The notes beneath the pieces were generated by a model. It saw only the letters and a program-made list of their open reading frames with translations, had not been told where the DNA came from and made no database searches. A DNA stretch of 64,000 bases, taken from Promethearchaeota archaeon. GTDB lineage: Archaea > Asgardarchaeota > Lokiarchaeia > Sigynarchaeales > SOKP01. Positions 29,222 to 38,130 of this stretch are shown here, in pieces. How positions within the stretch are numbered: the stretch's first letter is position 1; the number at the start of each line of letters is the position of its first letter. A program made the position numbers and the translations under genes. The stretch is taken from positions 1 to 64,000 of the forward strand of contig JAHLWT010000275.1 of NCBI GenBank assembly GCA_019057775.1, read 5' to 3'.

Positions 29222-29405
29222 TTAGAATTGAGACCACATATTCATCCCATACCACATTTGTCGCTCTTTATCTAGAGGGGCTTCCACTACTTTTATATCA
29301 TTATCAAAGATTAAAGTGGCTCTTTCTTCAGTGTCATATTGTGACCATTTTATATTTCTATTATAATTTGGATTACCTGTTTTAGTAAATGCTGATAAAA
29401 ATATT
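29222..29405 (-). pseudogene. 3' fragment of a type-B carboxylesterase
   Basis: The minus strand encodes SAFTKTGNPNYNRNIKWSQ, then YDTEERATLIFDNDIKVVE and a stop at 29222-29224. This is the conserved C-terminal segment of carboxylesterase/lipase type-B enzymes (F-x-x-TG-x-PN ... W-x-x-Y). Upstream the frame meets a stop within a few codons and nothing else of the enzyme remains. It is gene debris of about 55 codons. Confidence 0.7.
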
Positions 29406-29471
29406 TAATAATATTACTTGTGTTTTTATTATTTGATGTTTTTAATATTGCTTAATGAGGAGTGCAAATAA

Positions 29472-29870
29472 ATGAATAGAGATAAGAATTCTTGGTTTGG
29501 ATTCAAATTAACCCAGAAACAGGCAGTTAGTATATTTATTCTATCCTTAATTGGAATTTTACTTTTCACTTTGTTTACATTATCGACAATTTATCCATAT
29601 CTAATAATGGCTCTAACATCTTCTTATTATAATATTGATTATTACATTGGTATGCTTATTGCTATGCTTCCAATTTATTTGATTATTATTGTTTTTTTAA
29701 TTATATGTATTTATTCTCTTATAAAAAGCAGAAGAATAGCAAAATTTTACTCAGAATTAATGTTTTCAAAAGATTCTGAAGCACAAATTCCGTTATTCTG
29801 CTCAAATTGTGGTAATAAAATAATCGGAGCAGGGAAATTTTGTAAAATATGCGGACAAGAACGAAAATAA
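29472..29870 (+). CDS. Two-helix membrane protein with zinc ribbon
   Basis: A 132-residue protein with two long hydrophobic segments (about residues 17-42 and 57-82) and a C-terminal cytosolic zinc ribbon FCSNCGNKI ... FCKICGQE (four Cys). A GAGGAG ribosome site lies about 10 bases before the ATG. The combination is common among small archaeal membrane proteins of unknown function; a role as a membrane anchor is a guess. Confidence 0.75.
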   Translation: MNRDKNSWFGFKLTQKQAVSIFILSLIGILLFTLFTLSTIYPYLIMALTSSYYNIDYYIGMLIAMLPIYLIIIVFLIICIYSLIKSRRIAKFYSELMFSKDSEAQIPLFCSNCGNKIIGAGKFCKICGQERK

Positions 29871-29920
29871 ATAAAGATTTTATCTAAGGCAAAAATAAAG
29901 GAAAAAAATAAAAAAGGAAT

Positions 29921-30895
29921 TTATAAGGTCCTTTCTTTTAGTTTCTGGATAACATCCTCAGCTTCTTTCATCATGCGATCTAATAATTCTTTAACAGTTG
30001 GAATATCTTTAACTAAACCCACACTTTGGCCGCAAGCTACTATACCTATATCCAAATCGCCCTCTTGGTACATTTTTCTTGCATTTTCACCTGAAGCTAC
30101 TTGTACTATTTCCTGGAGGGATGCTTTTTGAGATTCTAATTCAAGAACTTTTTCAACGGCCTTATTCTTCCAAAATCTGTGCGTATTCCGTATCGTTCTC
30201 ATTGCTATAGTCGTGTCCGTTTCTGTCGCCTGAACAAAAGCTTGTTTTAGGTTATCATGGAGAGGACATTCTTTTGTAGCCATCATTCTTGTACCGATTA
30301 TGACCCCTTCAGCACCAAGCGCTAGAGCAGCAGCAATACCCCGACCATCTGCAATCCCTCCTCCAGCTATAACAGGAATATTTAAGGCATCAACGACACT
30401 CGGTGTCATTACGAGAGTTCCTATATCTAAAATTCCTGTTGCACCACCATTTTCATACCCAACAACTGTTATTAAGTCAGCTCCCAACGAAGCCCCAGTC
30501 TTTGCGTATCTAACACCGGCACACTTGTGAATCCAAATAGCGCCTCCTCCCTTAAATTTGGGAACTAGTTGCGCTGGAGCCTTATGACCACTTGTTTCAA
30601 TAATTTTTACACCCTCATCTAGCGTAGCATCAACATAATCCGCCAATTTATCCTGAGGCATGAGAGCAGGAAATAGATTAATATTAACAGCAAATGGTTG
30701 ATTGGTTAGAGATTGTGTTTCTCTGATTGCTTCACGTAATTCTTCTGGTGTTTTATAATTTGCGCTGGCTAACACTGCACACGCACCAGCATTGCTGCTT
30801 GCCGCAACAAACTCCGGATTTGAAATATTAGCCATTGTTCCAACAATTATAGGATATTTACATCCTAACATTTCAGTTACTTTCGTCTTTATCAT
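29921..30895 (-). CDS. Nitronate monooxygenase / FabK-like flavoprotein
   Basis: The 324-residue FMN-dependent TIM-barrel protein of the 2-nitropropane dioxygenase family starts with TKVTEMLGCKYPIIVGTMA. The flavin-binding stretch is VIAGGGIADGRGIAAALALG ending in EGVIIGTRM, and the phosphate/active-site region has GYENGGATG. It may oxidise nitronates to carbonyl compounds and nitrite, or act as an enoyl reductase; the sequence does not decide. A second member lies at 36632-37681. Confidence 0.9.
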   Translation of the reverse strand: MIKTKVTEMLGCKYPIIVGTMANISNPEFVAASSNAGACAVLASANYKTPEELREAIRETQSLTNQPFAVNINLFPALMPQDKLADYVDATLDEGVKIIETSGHKAPAQLVPKFKGGGAIWIHKCAGVRYAKTGASLGADLITVVGYENGGATGILDIGTLVMTPSVVDALNIPVIAGGGIADGRGIAAALALGAEGVIIGTRMMATKECPLHDNLKQAFVQATETDTTIAMRTIRNTHRFWKNKAVEKVLELESQKASLQEIVQVASGENARKMYQEGDLDIGIVACGQSVGLVKDIPTVKELLDRMMKEAEDVIQKLKERTL

Positions 30896-30985
30896 GACTG
30901 TTCACATTAAATATAATCAATAGTAATATATTATTTTATCAATCCTTTTTTTTCTTTATCCATTTTGGTATTTTAAAATCATCAA

Positions 30986-32149
30986 CTACGATGCATCCAA
31001 TTTTGGAAAAATAGAAGAATTGGGGGTTACCGCTTGTTGGAGCATTTTAAATGCGTTTTTAGAAGTTGAGAACGTTTTAGCATTATATTTCTTGACCAAA
31101 TCTTTAAGTTCTTCATCAAAGATCCGTACAAATACCTCAATATTTGGATAGCGTAAATTAATCTTAGATGTAAGGTAAAGTAATTCATCAAATTCTGATT
31201 CTCGTTTCCAACAAATAAATAATTGTGAAACTTCATCTAGTTTTACATGAGATCGTAAATCACTTAAAAAGTAAGCGAATTCATTTATTATATGTAATCT
31301 CTCATTAACGGGGAATTCAATACCATCATGCTCATCATCAAAAAGGTATATTTCCCGTTCTGGTTGAAGGGAGATATGATATGCAATTCTATGAGTTAAA
31401 CTGTCTCTACCAATCACAATCGCAGTTCCCGTTTTATCTTTAATCCACTTGCGGATACCGTCCATTGCCCATTTTGATGTGGAAAAGGGAACAGCGTTTA
31501 AGGGGGGTTCTTTAAGGTATTCTTGTACGTGATCTTCAAATACACGAACATAAATTGGACATCCTGGGTTCATTTTGCGTATTTTTTCAGTGCAAATTAT
31601 TGCTACTCTCACATCATCAATGATAATAAAGACCTCTTTTGCACGTTTAATATTTGCAAAAATAAGGTTAGATGTCTCGGTAGGATCGCCAACAACAGAT
31701 GGACTACCTTTGTTGATAAGATCTTCCACTAATTCATAATCATCTTCGAGAATGCAGAAGGGTTCTTTATTTTTCATACAATGTTCTATAATCCTCTCAG
31801 ATAAATGATGAAATCCTATAAAGACTGTATGATTTCGTTTATGAGAAGATAGAATTCTGCTAGTAACAACAGGATTATACTTTTCAAACAATTCTCCCAT
31901 GATAAACCCAAAGAATATAACTTCTAATAAAATAGGTAAAATCAAAGCATATAATTGAGCAAAATCTCCTGCATCAAAAGGGATCCCTACAGTTATCGAA
32001 AATAAGAATATTTTACTCAAACTATATTCTGTTTCTGTGATAAGAAAGAAAAGAAAACCAATAAACCAAAATAGAAAGAAAAATATAAACTGTAGTTTGT
32101 ACTGCTTAAGTTTAAGGTGGATTACAATAAATGAGTTTAGGAGATTCAT
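30986..32149 (-). CDS. 2TM-RCK ion-channel-like protein (TrkA-N domains)
   Basis: The 387-residue protein has two hydrophobic segments (about residues 17-40 and 62-86) with a pore-loop-like stretch between them. Two Rossmann/RCK units follow (HTVFIGFHHLSERII at about 107; GTAIVIGRDSLTHRIAYHI at about 243). This is the layout of MthK-type potassium channels with a double cytosolic regulatory domain. The filter region reads SITVGIPFDAGD rather than TVGYGD, and the glycine motif of the first RCK is altered, so selectivity and nucleotide control may differ. It could also be a non-conducting relative. Confidence 0.75.
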   Translation of the reverse strand: MNLLNSFIVIHLKLKQYKLQFIFFFLFWFIGFLFFLITETEYSLSKIFLFSITVGIPFDAGDFAQLYALILPILLEVIFFGFIMGELFEKYNPVVTSRILSSHKRNHTVFIGFHHLSERIIEHCMKNKEPFCILEDDYELVEDLINKGSPSVVGDPTETSNLIFANIKRAKEVFIIIDDVRVAIICTEKIRKMNPGCPIYVRVFEDHVQEYLKEPPLNAVPFSTSKWAMDGIRKWIKDKTGTAIVIGRDSLTHRIAYHISLQPEREIYLFDDEHDGIEFPVNERLHIINEFAYFLSDLRSHVKLDEVSQLFICWKRESEFDELLYLTSKINLRYPNIEVFVRIFDEELKDLVKKYNAKTFSTSKNAFKMLQQAVTPNSSIFPKLDAS

Positions 32150-32194
32150 AACTAAAGATAAAACACTCCACTATAAAAAAGATCTGATCAATTA

Positions 32195-32380
32195 CTAAAG
32201 GAAAAAATCTTGATAAAGCTTAGCTCCGGAATCAACTGAATATTTTTCTAAATCAGTCATTCCATTAGCAATTAGAATATCCTCATCAAGGGAAAATCCT
32301 TATTGATTCAGGGTGGAATTGAACCCCTAGATTTTTTGTTATTTCATGAATACATTTAAATATTTTGTCACACATTTAAT
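32195..32380 (-). pseudogene. Glutamine amidotransferase fragments
   Basis: The minus strand reads FKCIHEITKNLGVQFHPES, the conserved end (His and Glu of the catalytic triad) of class I glutamine amidotransferases. A shifted frame then gives LDEDILIANGMTDLEKYSV and a stop at 32195-32197. The assignment of the first part rests on GVQFHPES; the second part is clearly coding-like, but I cannot name its family. No full gene is present. It abuts the PIN/RHH cassette. Confidence 0.5.
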
Positions 32381-32386
32381 AAATAG

Positions 32387-32872
32387 ATGATAAAAATAGA
32401 TGCTTCTTCACTAATAATCTCTTTGAAAATGGATTTCATTGATGTATTAAATAAGTTGTACGAAGATCTAATTATTACTGAAGCAATTTATCAAGAAGTA
32501 ATCATTAATGGTAAAAATAAAGGAAAACAAGAAGCAATAATTGGAGAGAAATTAATAAAAGATAAAAAAATAACTATCCATAAAGTTGATGAAGAGTTGA
32601 TGGATTTAAAATTAGGTTTAGGAGAGACTGAAATAATACATAATTCATTAAATGTCAAGTGTCCGTGTATGATGGAGGATAAAAAAGCTAAGAGAATAGC
32701 TGAAAGTTTTAATTTGGATGTTAGAAAAATTCCAGTTTCGATGTTAGAAGCCTACCAAAACAAAATAATTGATAATTTAGAATTTGAGGATTATCTAATA
32801 AAATGGGTAAAATATGCAAGGCCTTCATATGAAGAAATCTATTTTGTCAAAAAAATAAAGGAGTTGTTATAA
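32387..32872 (+). CDS. DUF3368-type PIN toxin
   Basis: The 161-residue product begins IKIDASSLIISLKM and has IYQEV, GLGETEII and MMEDKKAKRIAESFNLDV, the acidic positions of the DUF3368/PIN family. It is a predicted ribonuclease toxin. Here the toxin comes first and the ribbon-helix-helix antitoxin second, six bases later. A TTTAAATAT box about 30 bases upstream of the ATG fits a leaderless archaeal transcript. Confidence 0.8.
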   Translation: MIKIDASSLIISLKMDFIDVLNKLYEDLIITEAIYQEVIINGKNKGKQEAIIGEKLIKDKKITIHKVDEELMDLKLGLGETEIIHNSLNVKCPCMMEDKKAKRIAESFNLDVRKIPVSMLEAYQNKIIDNLEFEDYLIKWVKYARPSYEEIYFVKKIKELL

Positions 32873-32878
32873 TTTAAT

Positions 32879-33229
32879 ATGACTAACCTGTCTGTAAGAA
32901 TGAAAAAGGAAACGCTCGATGAACTCGATCGGATTGCTGAATTGCTTGGAGTTGATAGAGCCACAATTGTACGTAAAATTATCGATATTGGAATTGATCA
33001 ACAAAAAATAGAGGTTGCTATTGATTTATATCAAAAAGGTGATACACTAGAACGCGCAGCAAATATTTCTGGAGCCTCGTTATGGGATTTATTTGATGAA
33101 ATGAAAAATAGAGGAATAACCTCAAAATTTGATATTGATCAAGAGAGAGAAACTTATCTTCGCGTTTTTGGGAAAAATAATGAAGATTTAAAAGAAAAGA
33201 TAAGAGATCTCAAACGACCCCGCTATTAG
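32879..33229 (+). CDS. RHH / UPF0175-type antitoxin
   Basis: A 116-residue protein: N-terminal ribbon-helix-helix (NLSVRMKKETLDELDRIAE ... RATIVRKIIDIG), then a UPF0175-like segment (DLYQKGDTLERAANISGAS ... LWDLFDEMKNRGI). It is the expected DNA-binding antitoxin for the preceding PIN protein. Its stop codon lies within four bases of the first recognisable codon of a truncated GltD-like gene. Confidence 0.8.
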   Translation: MTNLSVRMKKETLDELDRIAELLGVDRATIVRKIIDIGIDQQKIEVAIDLYQKGDTLERAANISGASLWDLFDEMKNRGITSKFDIDQERETYLRVFGKNNEDLKEKIRDLKRPRY

Positions 33230-33232
33230 TTT

Positions 33233-33707
33233 GTAAGTCGGAGCAGACGTAACTATTTTATATCGAAGGGAAAAAGTTCATATGCCCGCAGGAAAAATTG
33301 AAATTGAACATACGGAAGAGGAGGGAATAGCTATGGAATTCTTAATGAACCCAAAGGAATTTGTGCGCATTGAAGATGAGTTTCAAGGAGCTGTATGCCA
33401 TATGATGCAGCTTGGGGAAATTAATCTTACAGGACGACCGATCCCAATACCTATTAAAGGTACAGAAATTAAAATCGAAGCTGATTATATCATTGAAGCG
33501 GTGAGTCAAGAACCAGACCTGAGTGGCTTTGATAAAACCAAATTTAAGATAACTAAAAAGAATACTTTTGAAGTAGATGGAAAGTTTTTTACCAGCGTTT
33601 CAAAAGTACTTGCCGGAGGAGATTGTATAGTTGGATCAAAAAGCGTGGTTCATGCTGTATCACATGCTAAAATTGTTGCTAAAAAAATCATAGATTTATT
33701 AAAATGA
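33233..33707 (+). pseudogene. GltD-like oxidoreductase, C-terminal part only
   Basis: The frame encodes the last third of a glutamate-synthase small-subunit-type FAD/NAD(P)H oxidoreductase: VTILYRREKVHMPA, LGEINLTGRPIPIPI and VSKVLAGGDCIVGSKSVVH, the last being the second FAD-binding motif. Homology extends upstream of the ATG at 33282 to GADVTILYRR, right up to the antitoxin stop. The N-terminal two-thirds, with the Fe-S and FAD domains, are absent. A separate 141-residue product from 33282 is possible but would lack cofactor domains. Confidence 0.8.
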
Positions 33708-33877
33708 AATTGTCATTTAATGGATATTAGATATGGATAATCCAAGCCACTTTTACATGAAATTAATCAACTATTAATAGATTTCATAGAAAAAATAATG
33801 GAAAATCATTTTTATTTAACAATGAATTTATAACTTTAATGTTTAATTATGAATTAAAATTATTTTAAGGCTATTTA

Positions 33878-34249
33878 ATGAGGAATCAAGAAGATATTTT
33901 AAAGAAAGTAATGAAAAAACGGACAACTGTAGAAAAGATAATAGATCATCCATTTGAAATAGAAAGGAAGAACCCCGTGGAAAATGAAAGCAGCATCGCT
34001 GAAAAGATAAAAACTATGCTGGAAGTCTCAAAGCGAATAAGTTTAGATAGAATGCAAGATGTTCTTGAAATGGAAAAAAAGACATTTAATAAAAGAATAT
34101 TTGATTTGGCTAAACAATATGGTTTTACAATCGATGGAGACTATCTGATTGTAAATAAAGAAACTGTTTCTGATTTTGTAGACTCTTTGGAAAAAAAGTT
34201 TAAGGAATGGGAAAAAATTGAAGATGATGAAAGTTATAAAATCAAATAA
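33878..34249 (+). CDS. PCI-like winged-helix protein
   Basis: A 123-residue protein with a basic helical N-terminus and a C-terminal winged helix: KTMLEVSKRISLDRMQDVL, KKTFNKRIFDLAKQYG, FTIDGDYLIVNKETVSDFV. This resembles the winged-helix end of PCI domains (proteasome lid/eIF3/COP9) and a small-protein family frequent in Asgard archaea. Function is unknown. The resemblance is from pattern only. Confidence 0.6.
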   Translation: MRNQEDILKKVMKKRTTVEKIIDHPFEIERKNPVENESSIAEKIKTMLEVSKRISLDRMQDVLEMEKKTFNKRIFDLAKQYGFTIDGDYLIVNKETVSDFVDSLEKKFKEWEKIEDDESYKIK

Positions 34250-34341
34250 ATTAGCCAATATGAGAGCTACTGTTAATTATCTTAGTCATCGTTAAATGAT
34301 TGTTAATTTATTATAATAAATAGAAATTTATCTTTATAATT

Positions 34342-35121
34342 ATGCCGGAACTTCCCGAAGTTGAAACTTTCAAACGTTACTTGGATAAATCATCCTTACG
34401 ACAATTAATAAAAGATGTTAAAGTAAGTGATGAAAGAATTTTGAATGTAGATTATTCGTATCTAAGAAAATCTGCTGTAAATAAGCAATTTGTATCATCA
34501 ACCCGACATGGCAAGTATCTTTTCATATCGCTTAAACCTAAATTTCTTGTTATGCATTTTGGCATGACTGGAGATTTACATTATTATAATACCAAATTTG
34601 CAGAACCTAAATTTAGTAAAGTAATATTCTATTTTAGAAACAACTTTAATTTAGCCTATATATCTACTAGAATGTTTGGAAAATTGGATATTGCTGATTC
34701 TGTTGAGGAATTTATTAAAATAAAGCGTTTAGGACCCGATGCTCTTAAAATGAGATTTGAAGAATTTACAGGAGCTCTAAAAAGAAGAACTGCTATCTTA
34801 AAAAATGCTTTATTAAACCAAAGCTTTATTGCGGGCATCGGAAATATTTATTCGGATGAAATTTTATTCAGATCAAGACTGCATCCTAAAAGAAAATTAG
34901 ATACTCTAAATGAAAATCAAGTAAATGAACTATTTACTAATATCAAAGAAGTACTAAATTTCGGTATAGATAAGAAAGGGGATTTAAGTAGTTATCCAGA
35001 TGATTTTTTAATCCCTCACCGTAAAAAAGAAGAATTATGTCCTATATGTGGTAGTGAAATTGAGCGATATGACATTTCCGGAAGACGCGGGTGGTTTTGT
35101 CCAACATGTCAAAAGATATAA
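34342..35121 (+). CDS. Fpg/Nei-family DNA glycosylase
   Basis: The 259-residue enzyme begins MPELPEVETFKRYL, where Pro2 is the catalytic nucleophile and Glu3 the partner. It has HGKYLFISL (Lys for lyase chemistry), MHFGMTGDL, the helix-two-turn-helix QSFIAGIGNIYSDEILF, and a C-terminal zinc finger CPICGSEI ... GRRGWFCPTCQ with the loop Arg. It removes oxidised bases and nicks the strand (base excision repair). All key residues are present and the length is normal. Confidence 0.93.
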   Translation: MPELPEVETFKRYLDKSSLRQLIKDVKVSDERILNVDYSYLRKSAVNKQFVSSTRHGKYLFISLKPKFLVMHFGMTGDLHYYNTKFAEPKFSKVIFYFRNNFNLAYISTRMFGKLDIADSVEEFIKIKRLGPDALKMRFEEFTGALKRRTAILKNALLNQSFIAGIGNIYSDEILFRSRLHPKRKLDTLNENQVNELFTNIKEVLNFGIDKKGDLSSYPDDFLIPHRKKEELCPICGSEIERYDISGRRGWFCPTCQKI

Positions 35122-35176
35122 TGTATCTTCTTGTTTTTAAACCTAATACCGTTCATGAATAATTGATTAGTAAACC

Positions 35177-35689
35177 TCAAAATTTACCAATTTCATATAA
35201 CACACTAAATTCTAATTCCTTTTTCTCAAGAAGAGTAAAAAAATCGGTTCTATTGATTGTTGTTTCAATAATATTATTGATGATCTCAGGAATGTGATTC
35301 TTAGTGCTTATAAGATAAGAATATTGATCTAATTCTAAGTAATACACCTTTTTTACATTTCTTTCACCTAAGAGAAATGATAGCAAGTTTGCTGTACCGT
35401 TCCAACTAATAATATTATGAGAAAATAGGATTAATCCATCATTCCCTCCCTTTTTCCTCTCAAAAATTTTATAAAGAGCATAACATAATTCACAAGGATT
35501 ATCATCTGCTTCGGGATTTTTAGGATCAAATAAAGGACTCTTACTTATCTCACTCCAAACATCTAGATCATCAATGTCCATGTTTGAAAGGAAATTCTTT
35601 TTAATCTGGTCTAACAGTCTACTCTTATAATTCTCTTTCCATGTGCCTTGAGCAAAAACTAATAAGCAAATATGACCGTAATCAATCAT
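35177..35689 (-). CDS. Hypothetical protein
   Basis: The 170-residue product has strands and helices (HICLLVFAQGTWKENYKSRLL ... GLILFSHNIISWNGTANLLSF ... KKVYYLELDQYSYLI) and one CxxC (NPCELCYALY). The N-terminus could be a sensor fold of the longin/roadblock kind, but it lacks the usual pattern. It lies 19 bases downstream of the coiled-coil gene on the same strand, so they are probably co-transcribed and act together. Confidence 0.6.
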   Translation of the reverse strand: MIDYGHICLLVFAQGTWKENYKSRLLDQIKKNFLSNMDIDDLDVWSEISKSPLFDPKNPEADDNPCELCYALYKIFERKKGGNDGLILFSHNIISWNGTANLLSFLLGERNVKKVYYLELDQYSYLISTKNHIPEIINNIIETTINRTDFFTLLEKKELEFSVLYEIGKF

Positions 35690-35708
35690 TTACATAAGGT
35701 GCTAATTT

Positions 35709-36257
35709 TTATACCTTGATAAATATACCTGCAAATTTCTTCCCCACTTTTGATAATCCAATCTTAACAAATGCCCCCCTAGTAATTTCGCCATCTTTAT
35801 ATTTTTGCCAAGAATTCTTTATAATTTTCCAATCCGAACCTAAATTTTCTTCCATGTATCCCTCAATGTCACTTATACCTTCCATCATAGTCTCAACCAT
35901 AATTGTGACTTGTGAAATATCTAGTTTAATCTCTGCAGTATCATCCTTTATTTCAGATATTTTCGAATCCATTTGTTTAAATTTTTTATAAAGTTTTGTC
36001 ATTCTCTTGTATTTAGGATCAATATTCTTAGCTTTTTCAATCATTTTCTTCCAAGAGGTCTTAAATTTTCCCCAATCTTCTTCGGCATCTTTCTTAATTT
36101 TTATAAAAAATTCGCCAGACTCTTCTGAAAACCCTTCTATATCATCCTTAATTTCTTGGAAAAACTGACTAATTGGACCTTTCTTCTTCTCTTGTAGTAA
36201 GATTAAATCATCTTGAGGCAAATCATTATCTTCAGAATTTTTCATTTCTCTCATCAA
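35709..36257 (-). CDS. Coiled-coil protein
   Basis: The 182-residue charged protein is almost entirely helical, with heptad-like stretches (KMIEKAKNIDPKYKRMTKLYK; MDSKISEIKDDTAEIKLDIS; VETMMEGISDIEGYMEENL). The C-terminus turns basic/hydrophobic (GLSKVGKKFAGIFIKV) without a clear membrane anchor. No family was recognised; it might be a scaffold or membrane-associated protein. It is the first gene of a probable two-gene unit with the 35177-35689 gene. Confidence 0.65.
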   Translation of the reverse strand: MMREMKNSEDNDLPQDDLILLQEKKKGPISQFFQEIKDDIEGFSEESGEFFIKIKKDAEEDWGKFKTSWKKMIEKAKNIDPKYKRMTKLYKKFKQMDSKISEIKDDTAEIKLDISQVTIMVETMMEGISDIEGYMEENLGSDWKIIKNSWQKYKDGEITRGAFVKIGLSKVGKKFAGIFIKV

Positions 36258-36373
36258 CCTTGGAATCCTTTTCTAAGTATTCTATAAATTATTGTCTAAT
36301 TTAAAACTATTGATTAAGAGGTTCCTCATTAGAATTAGAATTCAACTTACAATATAATTTCGTTTTTAATTAA

Positions 36374-36570
36374 ATTTTATTCTACACCTTTTTCAATAAG
36401 GATTTTAGCAATCTCGTCGATATTAGCCTGTTGGTCAAATCCAACTGATTTTGTACTCGAAAAATGCTTCGTGTGTATTTTATCATTTTAATCATTTCTT
36501 TCACGAAATTGATAATCAATTCTTCATATTCTTCGTTAATTTCTTCTTCTTGAAATTCCTATACTTTTTT
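36374..36570 (-). pseudogene. Unidentified coding remnant
   Basis: The minus strand reads EEEINEEYEELIINFVKEM in one frame and, after a shift, HTKHFSSTKSVGFDQQAN then IDEIAKILIEKG before a stop near 36379. The two pieces look like one gene broken by a frameshift. I cannot name the family. The rest of 36258-36631 shows only AT-rich promoter-like sequence. Confidence 0.3.
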
Positions 36571-36631
36571 AATTAATTAAAACTTGAAATTAGTATTAAA
36601 TCAAAATAGTTATAATCTAAAATGATATTGT

Positions 36632-37681
36632 ATGGTAATTAAAACAAAAATAACAGAATTATTAGGGATTAAACATCCAATTTTCAGCGCACCAATGGGC
36701 CCATTCTATACAACGGAATTAGCAACAGCAGTTTCTGAAGCGGGGGGTCTTGGTGTGTTGAGTAATACTGGTTTAGTTAGTGAATATTTAGCTGGAAAAA
36801 ATCCTGTTGATATTATGAAAGAGAACATGCAATCTGTAGTGGAACACACTGATAAGCCCTTTGGATTTAACATCCTAACTTCACGAATCGCTCCTTCTGC
36901 GTCAGCTCTTTGCAAAGAAATTCCTAAATTTATTATGAACAATACTAAAATAAAAGAACAATGTGTATATGCTCTTACAAGTGCGGGCTCTTCAAAAATG
37001 CTACCAAATTCGAAGTCATTCCAAAAATTAAGAGAAAATTCGAATATTAAACATTTCCATGTAGCTCCTGCTTTATGGCTCGCCGATAAATGTGTTGCTT
37101 CAAATGTAGATGGCATGGTAATAACTGGGAATGAAGGTGGAGGGCATCAATCTTACGAAAAAGTTAGCTCTTTAGTTTTACTACAACAGGTTACTCAAAA
37201 ATATCCAGATATGCCAATTGCAGCGTGTGGAGGCTATGCCACAGGTCAAGCGCTCGCAGCTGCTTTAGCTATGGGTGCGGGAGCCGTTGTCATGGGTTCG
37301 AGATTTATAGCATCAAAAGATAGTGAATTCAATGAAGCTATAAAGAATGTTATTGTGCCTGCTAAAGCGCAAGATACGGTCTTAGTAACGGGAGGATTTG
37401 GACCAATAAGACTCTGGAAAAACAAGTATTCTTTGAGTAGAAAACTCATTGCAAATAGAGAGGAAAAAATGGCTGAAGAATCGGGAGTGAGTTTAGAGGA
37501 GACAATAGAGCAAGGAAAGAAATATGAGCTCGCTTATAATGGTAATGTTACCGATGGAGCAGTTCTTGTTGGTCAGAGTATTGGGATCATCAATAGCATA
37601 GAACGGGTACCGGATATTATTGAGGATATAATGAAAACCGCAGAAAAACGAATTAAAGCCATAAGTGCTTCGATAATATAA
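36632..37681 (+). CDS. Nitronate monooxygenase / FabK-like flavoprotein (2)
   Basis: The 349-residue member of the same FMN barrel family as 29921-30895. It begins TKITELLGIKHPIFSAPMG, then VITGNEGGGHQ, PIAACGGYATGQALAAALAMG and AVVMGSRFIASKDSEF. Like its relative it may oxidise nitronates or reduce enoyl thioesters. The two are diverged paralogues rather than a recent duplication. It is convergent with the HepT gene two bases away. Confidence 0.9.
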   Translation: MVIKTKITELLGIKHPIFSAPMGPFYTTELATAVSEAGGLGVLSNTGLVSEYLAGKNPVDIMKENMQSVVEHTDKPFGFNILTSRIAPSASALCKEIPKFIMNNTKIKEQCVYALTSAGSSKMLPNSKSFQKLRENSNIKHFHVAPALWLADKCVASNVDGMVITGNEGGGHQSYEKVSSLVLLQQVTQKYPDMPIAACGGYATGQALAAALAMGAGAVVMGSRFIASKDSEFNEAIKNVIVPAKAQDTVLVTGGFGPIRLWKNKYSLSRKLIANREEKMAEESGVSLEETIEQGKKYELAYNGNVTDGAVLVGQSIGIINSIERVPDIIEDIMKTAEKRIKAISASII

Positions 37682-37683
37682 AT

Positions 37684-38130
37684 TTATTTTTTTTTATTTT
37701 CACTTAAAGTTTTCAGGAACTTTAGAATCTCTTCTCTAAATGATGTAAAATCAGGAAGTCCTTGATTAATGTCTTTGAAAGCAGTTTCATCATTAATTTT
37801 TCCATACCGATGGACTAAGAAATTCCGAAATCCCTGCAAATCCTTAACTTTTTCAGTTATTTTTTTTGATAAAATATTATTATCCCTTAGAGCAATGATA
37901 ATATCGTCCCTATTTGAAGGGATTCCAAGTTCTAAATCGGCATTTATTATTGAGCATATATTAATAATTTCTTGAATTGATGATTCAATTTTTTTATAAA
38001 TACCATCCTTAACTAAACCTAAAGCTTTAAATTCGTCAATACTTTTGGGAAGATTTTCTTTTACTAACTCAATATTTTCTTCAATTGTTTTGACTTTAGA
38101 TTTAATTAGATCAGTCCTCAAAATAATCAC
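37684..38130 (-). CDS. hepT: HepT-family RNase toxin
   Basis: The 148-residue helical protein has the HepT (DUF86) active-site motif R-x4-H-x-Y in FRNFLVHRYGKI at about residue 105. HepT is a HEPN ribonuclease toxin neutralised when the MntA partner modifies it. The start is GTG and overlaps the MntA stop by four bases (GTGA), so translation is coupled. Confidence 0.88.
   Translation of the reverse strand: MIILRTDLIKSKVKTIEENIELVKENLPKSIDEFKALGLVKDGIYKKIESSIQEIINICSIINADLELGIPSNRDDIIIALRDNNILSKKITEKVKDLQGFRNFLVHRYGKINDETAFKDINQGLPDFTSFREEILKFLKTLSENKKK

Noticed and set aside
32300..32345. tRNA-like 3' end (T-loop GGGGTTCAATTCC on the minus strand)
   Set aside because: The T-stem pairs poorly, no matching acceptor strand lies within 100 bases, and the same bases translate to LGVQFHPES, so it is better explained as coding debris.
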